From Clostridium yunnanense (lineage in GTDB: Bacteria; Bacillota; Clostridia; Clostridiales; Clostridiaceae), in assembly GCF_016595795.1 (NCBI RefSeq), contig NZ_JAENHN010000039.1:1-64000 (forward strand): a DNA stretch of 64,000 bases. The letters run 5' to 3'. The notes below the pieces were generated by a model. It ran no database searches, was not told the DNA's origin, and was given only the letters and a program-made list of their open reading frames with translations. The translations under genes and the position numbers were made by a program. Shown here one piece after another: positions 43,588-51,477 of this stretch (position 1 is the stretch's first letter; each line of letters begins with the position of its first letter).

Positions 43588-45111
43588 TCAACCACCAATA
43601 CCTGCAAGTATTGGTGACAATATTCCCAGTACTCCACCCAAAAGCGCTCCCAGCCATGTGATAGCAGAAAGTTCCTTGCTTGCTATATCCAATATTATTT
43701 TTTCAGCATAATCTACATCGAAGGAATTGATTTGGTCTTCTACAATTTTGGGAATATCAATTATATGTATAATACTAGAACCTTCTTCATTAATGAACCT
43801 ATCATATATGTTCTCAACTAATTTGTATAATTCATCATTAGTGCTTCCATCATAACTATTTAATAACTTAGATATTGAAGTACCAGATACTTCTTTTATA
43901 AGTACCTCTACAGAACCTTCTATCTTCTCTTCAAACATTCCACTCATAACAAGAGTTTTAATTGTACCTTTTATGTATTTTTCTATTCTATCCTCATAAT
44001 TTTCAGCTAAAAGTACCAATATGTGATGATATGATTCAAAGCTATCTATCTTATCTAGAACTAGCTTTAATCCTGCTTCTAATACTTCAGGAGTTATTAA
44101 TTTTTCCATTGCTGATGCTGATAATATGTTTATTAATATTTCTCTAGAATCCTTAGGAATTTCATCAAGTACATCTTTAACTTGCTTTTTCCCAAAGCTA
44201 GAGATTACCGTTCCTAAATATGAAACCAGTAAAGCTTTATTCTCATCATCTTCAAGATACCCATCTATGGCTAGAAGAAACTTATCATAAACTGAATCTA
44301 CATTTAAAAACATCGCTACTAATGGACTCATTCCAGATAAAACATTGTTTTTTATTGCTTCTTTAACCTTTTCCTCTACCTTATCTTCCCTAAGTATAGC
44401 TAGCAACTGCTTAGAAATAACGTCTCTTTCATTATAAATATATATATTTATCGAAGAGAACACTTCTAATGGAATAATATCTTCTACCTTCATACTTTCA
44501 CTAACCAAATGTTCTAATGATTTATTAATATTTTTATTAATGTATGTCACAATTTTAGATTTATCAATGGTTTTAGGCATGTCATTAAGTACGTTATTGT
44601 AGAACCCATTTCCTGAAAATAATTCTTTTAGCTTATCAGGTTTTTCTAACAAGGTTATATTAATTTTATTCATCATCAATTTAGATACTGAATCTATAAA
44701 TTCTTCATTTCTAACTTTGCTAAGTGCATAGTTCGATGCTTTAACCTGAAGCCTAATCTTTAGTTTTTTATAATATTCTCCAATTTTATCTTCTAGAACC
44801 TCATCTAGACTTTTATCCAAACCCTTAGCACTACCTATTTTTTCTTCTATCATATTCTTTAAATGCTTTTTTATATTATCATTGCTCAAAGCACTTACCA
44901 TAACATCATTAGTAAGAAGATGATTTCCAACAGTTTCACCGACACTTCTAGAAATTCTGGCTTTTTCCTTAGGTATAAGTCCTGGCGTAAATGGCAACTT
45001 AATACCAAACAACCTTTTTTCATAGTGTGGTCTGAATAGCATTTTTATAGCTACCCAATTTGTTATATATCCAATTATAGCTCCTATTAAAACTCCAAAA
45101 AAATATTTCAT
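43588..45111 (-). CDS. DUF445 family membrane protein
   Basis: 507 residues. Both ends are hydrophobic (FFGVLIGAIIGYITNWVAIK and WLGALLGGVLGILSPILAGI), the long middle is helical and soluble. The N-terminal block NWVAIKMLFRPHYEKRLFG, LPFTPGLIPKEKARIS is the DUF445 hallmark. Bacillus homologue YheB is found with YlbF-family genes; the function is not known. Its promoter region contains one copy of the structured palindromic repeat (45190-45284). GGGAGG precedes the ATG. Confidence 0.9.
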   Translation of the reverse strand: MKYFFGVLIGAIIGYITNWVAIKMLFRPHYEKRLFGIKLPFTPGLIPKEKARISRSVGETVGNHLLTNDVMVSALSNDNIKKHLKNMIEEKIGSAKGLDKSLDEVLEDKIGEYYKKLKIRLQVKASNYALSKVRNEEFIDSVSKLMMNKINITLLEKPDKLKELFSGNGFYNNVLNDMPKTIDKSKIVTYINKNINKSLEHLVSESMKVEDIIPLEVFSSINIYIYNERDVISKQLLAILREDKVEEKVKEAIKNNVLSGMSPLVAMFLNVDSVYDKFLLAIDGYLEDDENKALLVSYLGTVISSFGKKQVKDVLDEIPKDSREILINILSASAMEKLITPEVLEAGLKLVLDKIDSFESYHHILVLLAENYEDRIEKYIKGTIKTLVMSGMFEEKIEGSVEVLIKEVSGTSISKLLNSYDGSTNDELYKLVENIYDRFINEEGSSIIHIIDIPKIVEDQINSFDVDYAEKIILDIASKELSAITWLGALLGGVLGILSPILAGIGG

Positions 45112-45189
45112 ATTAATCCTCCCTTACTAGAACTTATGAATTGAAGTTGTATATGTATATTACTTTAGATATAATATCTATAATATCTA

Positions 45190-45284
45190 GATGAACCACT
45201 ACATAATTAAATTTATATTTTCAAACTCTCCTCTCAGAACCCAGAGGAGTTTTGAAAATAGATTTCGGATTGAAGTGTTTCATC
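45190..45284. repeat. Structured palindromic repeat, copy 1
   Basis: Outer arms GATGAACCACT and AGTGTTTCATC, inner arms TTTTCAAACTCTCCTC and GAGGAGTTTTGAAAA. The whole 95-bp unit is similar to 49984-50079. Where the copies differ in a stem, the partner base has changed too. It lies between the divergent DUF445 and Crp genes. Confidence 0.75.
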
Positions 45285-45385
45285 TTTAGATAAACTAAGT
45301 TTTAAGTACGATACTTTTTATAAACTTTATCTTATAAAAAGCACATCTATATGTTTAACAATTATTTTATATGGTTGGTGATATT

Positions 45386-46069
45386 ATGAATGATACAGGT
45401 TCAATAATTATAAAGCTTCAAAAATGCAAGTTATTCTCACATTTTACAGAAGATAATCTAAAATCTATTTTATCAAACAATAAAACATCTCTGAAGTCTT
45501 ATACTGCGAATGATGTTATATTTATCGAGGATGAACCTTGCAATCATCTTAGTGTAATACTATCCGGAAAGATTGAGATACAGAAATTTGATTCAGACGG
45601 CAATGTTCTCATTGTTTCAACTATGGAAGATGGAAACGTATTTGGTGAAAATCTATTATTTGGGGATAGGAACCAATACCCTATGTCTGTTATATGCAAA
45701 GATGTTTCTGAAGTACTTCATATATCAAAAGAAAAAGTATATGAGCTTTGCGAAACAGATCATATTTTCATGTTGAAGTTTTTTAGAATTCTTTCAAACA
45801 AAGCAGTCGCCCTAAGTTCAAAACTTAAGCAAGTAAGCATGAAATCTCTCCGTCAAATGATTTGCCACTTTCTAATGATTAAGTATAATAAATCCGAAAA
45901 CTCTTTAATCCAATTAAATATGACTAAAAAAGAATGGTCAGATAAACTTGGTGTCCAAAGACCATCTTTGTCTAGAGAATTAATTAAAATGAAAGAAGAA
46001 GGACTTATTGACTATGATAGAAAATCAATAACCATATTAGATATAGAGGCTATTGAAGCTGAAAGTTAA
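45386..46069 (+). CDS. Crp/Fnr family transcriptional regulator
   Basis: About 227 residues. The N-terminal cyclic-nucleotide-binding-like barrel (FTEDNLKSILSNNKTSLKSY, CNHLSVILSGKIEIQKFDSD, GNVFGENLLFGDRNQYPMSV) is followed by the long dimer helix and a winged helix-turn-helix (MTKKEWSDKLGVQRPSLSRE). No Fnr-type N-terminal cysteine cluster is seen; the effector is unknown. The ATG at 45386 has GGTGAT just before it; the ATG at 45371 would place that site inside the gene. Monocistronic. Confidence 0.9.
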   Translation: MNDTGSIIIKLQKCKLFSHFTEDNLKSILSNNKTSLKSYTANDVIFIEDEPCNHLSVILSGKIEIQKFDSDGNVLIVSTMEDGNVFGENLLFGDRNQYPMSVICKDVSEVLHISKEKVYELCETDHIFMLKFFRILSNKAVALSSKLKQVSMKSLRQMICHFLMIKYNKSENSLIQLNMTKKEWSDKLGVQRPSLSRELIKMKEEGLIDYDRKSITILDIEAIEAES

Positions 46070-46097
46070 TAAATCAGTTCATAATTTTTTTATTTTT

Positions 46098-46244
46098 TTG
46101 ACATCAAATCGACATATTACTAGAGTATATTTATATATGTAAAGTAGCTAAGCGCTAAATAATTTACCCCTTAAAACCATTTGTAAATAGGCTAAGGCCC
46201 TTGAAAGTTTGTTCCCCTTACAACTTACTTTCAAGGGTATTTTT
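46098..46244 (+). ncRNA. Candidate small RNA between crp-like and metS genes
   Basis: A consensus TTGACA (46098-46103), 17-nt spacer and TAGAGT (46121-46126) stand 28 bp past the Crp stop. About 65 nt beyond the expected start, a strong terminator begins. No frame with a ribosome binding site lies between. This promoter-terminator pair predicts a transcript of about 110 nt. Confidence 0.4.
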
Positions 46245-46247
46245 TTA
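46198..46247. terminator. Terminator hairpin with long loop
   Basis: An 11-bp stem (46198-46208 with 46227-46237) followed by ATTTTTTT on the plus strand. It ends the candidate small RNA and may also serve the convergent synthetase gene. Confidence 0.75.
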
Positions 46248-46249
46248 TA

Positions 46250-47878
46250 CTACAGCCTTCCAGATTTTAACCTCATTACCTCATAATCAATCGTCTTTTT
46301 ATCTATTCGTTCAAACAATAGCTCTAAGTTGTTAAGCTTTATTTCTTTTATTTCTTGTAAATGCCAACTAACTTCTTTTGCACCTAAAAATCCTCTTAGT
46401 TTTTCACAAGAAAATGGAATTATAGGATTTAATAAATTTGATAGATTAACTATAATTTGCACGCAATTATATAGTGTTTCCCTACACTTTTCTTCATTTT
46501 CTTTTATAGTTATCCAAGGAGTTTCCTCATCAAAAAGCTTATTACCTTTCTTAACCAAAGAAAAAATAGCATTTATGGCATCTTTGAACTCACCGTTCTC
46601 AATACTATCTCCAGCATTCTTATAGGCATGTTCTATATCTCTCTTAATTTTAAGATTTAATCCACAATTACTAATATCTCCCTTATAGTTCTTGTGGATA
46701 AAAGTTAAGGTCCTGTTGACAAAATTGCCAAAGCCACCTAGGAGTTCACTATTATGAGAATTTATAAATTCTCTCCAAGAAAAATCAGAGTCTCTCTTTT
46801 CTGGACCATTAGCAAGTAGAAAATACCTTATAGAATCTGGATTATATTGTTTAATTATATAAGGAACCCATACTGCCCAATTTCTGCTTGTTGAAAACTT
46901 TTTACCTTCTAGATTTAGATATTCACTAGAAACGATTCTAAGATTTACATCATTAAATCCTAATGCAAAAAGGATAGATGGAAATATAACAGTGTGAAAA
47001 GGAATATTGTCCTTGCCATGAACTAAATAAATTCTACTATTTTTACTGTTCCAATACTTATCCAGTTCTTCTTTATCTTCGCCGCAACATTTAAGTGAAG
47101 CTGATAAATACCCCATAACCGCTTCTATCCATACATATACCTTCTTATCTTCAAAACCTTCTAATGGTACATCAATACCCCACTCTAAATCCCTAGTAAC
47201 AGCTCTATCTCTAAGTCCTTCATTTATATACCTTTCTGTAAGTCTTACAGCGTTGTCTCTCCATCCATGCTCAGTCTTTAAAAGATCCTTTAACTTTTTA
47301 TCAAACTTCGAAAGCTTAAAAAACAGATGTCTGCTCTCTTTAACTATAGGTTCAGATCCACAAATCTTACACTTCTTATCAATAAGGTCTTCTGAATCAA
47401 GAATTTCTGAACATTGCTCACACTGATCCCCTCTAGCTATCCCTCCACAATGTGGGCATATTCCTTCAATATATCTATCTGGAAGAAATTGATTACAACT
47501 TTCACAGTAAGTTTGAGCCACCAACTTTTCATATATATATCCATCTTCATATAACTTCTTTATATAATCCTTTACTACCTTATGGTGATTTACACTATCT
47601 GTCTTGGCATACAAGTCATATGATATTCCTAGAGAACTGAAACAATGTTCAAACTCTCTGTGATAGTAATCTGCTATCTCTCTAGGAGCCTTCTTTTCTT
47701 CTTTTGCTTTTATTGCTATAGGTGTTCCATGACAGTCACTGCCAGAAACAAAAATAACTTCGTCCCCTTTTGCTCTATGATATCTCGCAAGTACATCTCC
47801 AGGAATTACAGATGCTAGTCTTCCTAAATGTAATGATCCGTTGGCATAAGGCCAAGAATTTCCGATAACTACTTTCAT
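46250..47878 (-). CDS. Second methionyl-tRNA synthetase (short form)
   Basis: 542 residues. Class I signatures: YANGSLHLGRL (HIGH variant) and KKFSTSRNWAVW (KMSKS variant KFSTS). The connective insert carries two full zinc knuckles (CESCNQFLPDRYIEGICPHC and CEQCSEILDS with CKICG), the pattern of MetG1/MetRS2-type enzymes. The C-terminal tRNA-binding (EMAPII-like) domain of the other synthetase is absent. It attaches methionine to tRNA-Met. It lies directly behind metG but has its own terminator boundary and no T-box. A second MetRS of this kind confers resistance to synthetase inhibitors in some Firmicutes; whether this one does is inference. Confidence 0.88.
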   Translation of the reverse strand: MKVVIGNSWPYANGSLHLGRLASVIPGDVLARYHRAKGDEVIFVSGSDCHGTPIAIKAKEEKKAPREIADYYHREFEHCFSSLGISYDLYAKTDSVNHHKVVKDYIKKLYEDGYIYEKLVAQTYCESCNQFLPDRYIEGICPHCGGIARGDQCEQCSEILDSEDLIDKKCKICGSEPIVKESRHLFFKLSKFDKKLKDLLKTEHGWRDNAVRLTERYINEGLRDRAVTRDLEWGIDVPLEGFEDKKVYVWIEAVMGYLSASLKCCGEDKEELDKYWNSKNSRIYLVHGKDNIPFHTVIFPSILFALGFNDVNLRIVSSEYLNLEGKKFSTSRNWAVWVPYIIKQYNPDSIRYFLLANGPEKRDSDFSWREFINSHNSELLGGFGNFVNRTLTFIHKNYKGDISNCGLNLKIKRDIEHAYKNAGDSIENGEFKDAINAIFSLVKKGNKLFDEETPWITIKENEEKCRETLYNCVQIIVNLSNLLNPIIPFSCEKLRGFLGAKEVSWHLQEIKEIKLNNLELLFERIDKKTIDYEVMRLKSGRL

Positions 47879-47960
47879 TAATATAAGCCCCCTCTATTAA
47901 TAAACTCATTATTTAATCATATATAGAATCAATTTATTACTGATCTGATTAACTTAAGTT

Positions 47961-47991
47961 AAAAACTCGCCTAAGTTATAGGCGAGTTTTT
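47961..47991 (-). terminator. Terminator between the two synthetase genes
   Basis: A 12-bp stem (47961-47972 with 47980-47991), loop 7 nt, T-run on the minus strand. It separates metG from the second synthetase. Confidence 0.85.
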
Positions 47992-48012
47992 AGTAATTTG
48001 CAGATAAGAATC

Positions 48013-49947
48013 TTATCTAACAACACTTCCTGTTTCAATATTACCTGGATCAACCACCAAAAGCTTACCATCATCATCAGTAGCAGCTGCAAGAATCATA
48101 CCTTGTGAAAGTTCTCCTCTTAGCTTTACTGGTTTTAAGTTTGCAACAAGAACTATACTTTTGCCTACAAGTTCTTCTGGTTTATAGTACTGAGCTATAC
48201 CTGATACCACTTGTCTTTCTTCCCCACCTAAATCAACTTTTAGTTTCAATAGTTTTTTTGCACCTTTTACAGGTTCACAACCTATTACTTTTGCAACTCT
48301 CAAATCTATTTTCTCAAAATCTTCAATAGTTATTTCTTCTTTTATTGGTTTCATTTCTTTCTTTCCAGTAGCTTTTAACTGTTCTTGTCTTAATACTTCT
48401 AATTCAGCAAGCTTAGCATCCACATCTATTCTTGGGAATATTACAGCACCCTTATTAACTTTAGTACCTGCACTAGTTCCATCAAAAGCAGATAGACTAT
48501 TCCATGTAGTTACCTCTGAATTTATTTGTTCATTTATCTTACTACTTGTTGTTGGAAGGAATGCTGATATCATAACAGAAGCAAATCTTAAACTCTCCAC
48601 AAGATTATATAAAACTGTTCCTAATCTTTCCTTCTTACTTTCATCCTTTGCAAGTATCCAAGGAGTAGTTTCATCTATATACTTATTAGCTCTTCCAATT
48701 AACTCCCATATTACCTCTAACGCTTCTGGAATCTTAAGGTCATCAATTGCAGCTTGAACTTTAACTGGAGTAGCTAAAGCTAAAGTTATTAATTCATTAT
48801 CAATATCTTCTTTTGCTGTTGGAGCTGGTATTACACTGTCAAAATATTTTTCTATCATAGTAATAGTTCTTGATAGAAGATTTCCTAGATCATTTGCAAG
48901 ATCTGAATTTATCTTTTTAATAAATATTTCATTATTAAATAGTCCATCAGAACCAAATGGTATTTCCTTTAGAAGATAATATCTTACTGGATCTACTCCA
49001 AAGCTGTTTACAAGAGCTACAGGGTCAACTACATTTCCTTTTGATTTTGACATTTTTCCACCATCAACAAGAAGCCAGCCATGGCCAAATACTTGTTTAG
49101 GTAGTGGTACTTCAAGAGCCATAAGCATAATTGGCCAGTATATTGTATGGAATCTTAAAATGTCTTTTCCAATTAAATGTACATCTGCTGGCCAAAATCT
49201 TTCATATAAAGAAGTATCCTCATTACCATAGCCTAGAGCTGTTATATAGTTTGATAAAGCATCTATCCATACATAGATTACGTGTTCATTATCAAAAGTT
49301 ACTGGTATTCCCCAGTTAAAACTTGTTCTAGACACGCAAAGATCTTGTAAGCCAGGTCTTAAGAAGTTATTTAACATTTCATTTTTTCTTGATTCTGGTT
49401 GTATAAACTCTGGATGGTCCTCGATATGCTTTATAAGCCTATCCGCATATTTACTCATCTTAAAGAAATAAGCTTCTTCTTTAGCCTTTTCTACAGGTCT
49501 TCCACAATCTGGGCACTTACCATCTACAAGTTGTGTTTCTGTCCAGAAAGATTCACATGGGGTACAATACCAACCTTCATATGAGTCTTTGTATATATCA
49601 CCTTGATCATATAATTTCTTAAATATATCTTGAACAGCCTTTATATGATATCCATCAGTAGTTCTGATGAACTTATCATAGCTTATATCCATCATCTCCC
49701 ACAGACTCTTTATCCCAGCTACAATCTCATCAACATATTCTTTAGGTGTAACCCCTTTTTCTTCTGCTATTCTTTGTATCTTTTGCCCATGTTCATCTGT
49801 ACCAGTAAGAAACATTACATCATATCCAGTAAGTCTCTTAAATCTAGCAAGAGCATCTGCAGCCACTGTAGTATAAGTATTTCCTATGTGTAGATTTGCA
49901 GATGGATAATAAATTGGTGTAGTAATGTAATATGGTTTTTTGCACAT
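48013..49947 (-). CDS. metG: Methionyl-tRNA synthetase
   Basis: 644 residues, Bacillus type with one zinc knuckle pair (CTPCESFW and CPDCGRP). Signatures: YYPSANLHIGNTYT (HIGH variant), CVSRTSFNWGIPV, GGKMSKSKGNVV (KMSKS). The C-terminal 105 residues (IEDFEKIDLRVAKVIGCEPV, VVSGIAQYYKPEELVG) are the EMAPII-like tRNA-binding and dimer domain. AGGAGGAAAT precedes the ATG. A T-box leader upstream makes expression depend on uncharged tRNA-Met; the palindromic repeat copy 2 lies between leader and start. Confidence 0.97.
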   Translation of the reverse strand: MCKKPYYITTPIYYPSANLHIGNTYTTVAADALARFKRLTGYDVMFLTGTDEHGQKIQRIAEEKGVTPKEYVDEIVAGIKSLWEMMDISYDKFIRTTDGYHIKAVQDIFKKLYDQGDIYKDSYEGWYCTPCESFWTETQLVDGKCPDCGRPVEKAKEEAYFFKMSKYADRLIKHIEDHPEFIQPESRKNEMLNNFLRPGLQDLCVSRTSFNWGIPVTFDNEHVIYVWIDALSNYITALGYGNEDTSLYERFWPADVHLIGKDILRFHTIYWPIMLMALEVPLPKQVFGHGWLLVDGGKMSKSKGNVVDPVALVNSFGVDPVRYYLLKEIPFGSDGLFNNEIFIKKINSDLANDLGNLLSRTITMIEKYFDSVIPAPTAKEDIDNELITLALATPVKVQAAIDDLKIPEALEVIWELIGRANKYIDETTPWILAKDESKKERLGTVLYNLVESLRFASVMISAFLPTTSSKINEQINSEVTTWNSLSAFDGTSAGTKVNKGAVIFPRIDVDAKLAELEVLRQEQLKATGKKEMKPIKEEITIEDFEKIDLRVAKVIGCEPVKGAKKLLKLKVDLGGEERQVVSGIAQYYKPEELVGKSIVLVANLKPVKLRGELSQGMILAAATDDDGKLLVVDPGNIETGSVVR

Positions 49948-49983
49948 ATTTATTTCCTCCTAATGTATATTATTAGTTATATG

Positions 49984-50079
49984 GATGCACCACTTCGTAA
50001 TGAAATTTATTATTTTTAAATTCTCTCACAAGAAGCCATGAGAGTTTTAAAAATAGATTGCGGTTTGAAGTGGTGCATC
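49984..50079. repeat. Structured palindromic repeat, copy 2
   Basis: Outer arms GATGCACCACTTC and GAAGTGGTGCATC pair perfectly (13 bp); inner arms TTTTTAAATTCTCTC and GAGAGTTTTAAAAA form a second stem. About 96 bp, related to 45190-45284. It lies in the metG leader. Confidence 0.8.
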
Positions 50080-50189
50080 TATAGTATTTCCTCTATTATT
50101 CCATAAATCTTTATTATGATAAGAAAATTTTTAAGAAAGGACCATTCCCTCTTAAACTTTTTGTTAAAACAAATAAATATCTATAAAAC

Positions 50190-50460
50190 AAAAAACCTCT
50201 GCATAGACAATTTATGTCCATGCAGAGGCGAATTTACGCTGTACCACTCTACTTCATATCTATCTCACAATAGATACCTTAATAAGTGACTCCACTAAAA
50301 AGTTTTTATCACCTTGCAATATAACGGTTGCTACCGTACCTTCTTAAAAATTCAGAAAGCCTGCTCCGAGTCCATATTCATGAAACTTTTTGTCACTGGC
50401 TTTCACCTGTCCCAGCTCTCTTTTAGACAATCCATATCATTACTCTTCTCTTCAATGCAT
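50190..50460 (-). promoter_or_regulatory. T-box riboswitch of metG
   Basis: Read on the minus strand: a stem I region starting near 50440 with GAGAGCTGGGACAGGTGAAA and a GGAGC bulge region, a TCATGAATATGGACTCGG segment that can hold the ATG specifier, the T-box proper AGAGTGGTACAGCG (50250-50237) and a terminator (stem 50196-50208 with 50216-50228, then TTTTTT). Uncharged tRNA-Met would pair with the T-box and prevent termination. The Met specificity is inferred from the gene and the specifier. Confidence 0.92.
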
Positions 50461-50523
50461 TTTAAATTATTTCTATATATTATATTAGTTTACATTAAAA
50501 ACAATGTCAATAACTTTCTTATT

Positions 50524-51285
50524 TTATAACCCATCAGCTAATTCTTGTAGTTCACTTTTATTTATACCTTTGATTCCCAAGAATAAATACACAAGTCCTA
50601 ACACAAATAAAAGTATACTTGAACCTGTAAAACTTATTGCAAATAGAGAGAATAGTGCACTTATAACTACAGAAGGCGTTGTAGCATATAAGCTTAGTTT
50701 AAATCTTTGTCCGAAAGTTGTTTCACCCTTAAATATTGTTCCTATTATTGCAATAATCAAAGCTCTAAAATATAAGGCTATTACAAATCCAAAAGTTAAT
50801 ATTGCGAACATAGCACTTGATATGGCACCATGAGAATCTAAAATTCCACCAATATCGTTTTTACTAAAATCCATATTTAAGGCAGAATATTTTTGTTCTA
50901 AAACAACTGTTCCTTCTGATTTAACTACTATAGTATCTCTACCAAATATTAGTCCTGATTTATATTTATCTGCCAAAAGCTTTATATCTGAAGTATTATC
51001 TAAAACAAAAGTCCCACTATCTCTAACTACTTCAGCATTTTTATTGTTAGCAATCTCTAGCTGTCCATTTTTTATCTGGAAGTCTGGAATCTTTTCATTA
51101 TATTCTATTGATAGGTCTTTCATTGTACTATTTACCTTGTAAGCAGGATATGCAAACGCTACTATCGAAAAAACTAATGCTAGAATTACACTATATAGAA
51201 ATGACTTTCCAGCAGATTGCTTTCTGAAAATAGCATAACTCTTAAAATCATAAAAACTTTTAATAAATCCGTTAAAAATATTCAT
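50524..51285 (-). CDS. DUF1189 family membrane protein
   Basis: 253 residues. The N-terminal SFYDFKSYAIFRKQSAGKSF before the first membrane helix, the long outer loop (NGQLEIANNKNAEVVRDSGT, AGDTVVV-like strands) and four C-terminal helices with FGQRFKLSLYATTPSVVISA are the DUF1189 pattern. Such proteins are related to maltodextrin-utilisation YvdJ-like proteins and occur as lone genes in clostridia; function unknown. AGGGTGG precedes the ATG. Confidence 0.88.
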   Translation of the reverse strand: MNIFNGFIKSFYDFKSYAIFRKQSAGKSFLYSVILALVFSIVAFAYPAYKVNSTMKDLSIEYNEKIPDFQIKNGQLEIANNKNAEVVRDSGTFVLDNTSDIKLLADKYKSGLIFGRDTIVVKSEGTVVLEQKYSALNMDFSKNDIGGILDSHGAISSAMFAILTFGFVIALYFRALIIAIIGTIFKGETTFGQRFKLSLYATTPSVVISALFSLFAISFTGSSILLFVLGLVYLFLGIKGINKSELQELADGL

Positions 51286-51408
51286 TATTATACCACCCTT
51301 TTTTCTAAGTCTATAATATTATTATAGATTAGAAAACTTAAGTTCATCTTAAGAAAAGTTAATATCTACCTTAAACTTACATATTTGTAGTTATACTCAA
51401 AATGCTTT

Positions 51409-51437
51409 AAAGCTCTCTTAATAAACACGAGAGCTTT
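51409..51437 (-). terminator. Terminator behind the helicase gene
   Basis: A 9-bp stem (51409-51417 with 51429-51437), loop 11 nt, about 40 bp past the helicase stop on the minus strand. Confidence 0.55.
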
Positions 51438-51477
51438 AACATTACAACTAATAACCAATTACAGTTATTTCTATTAT

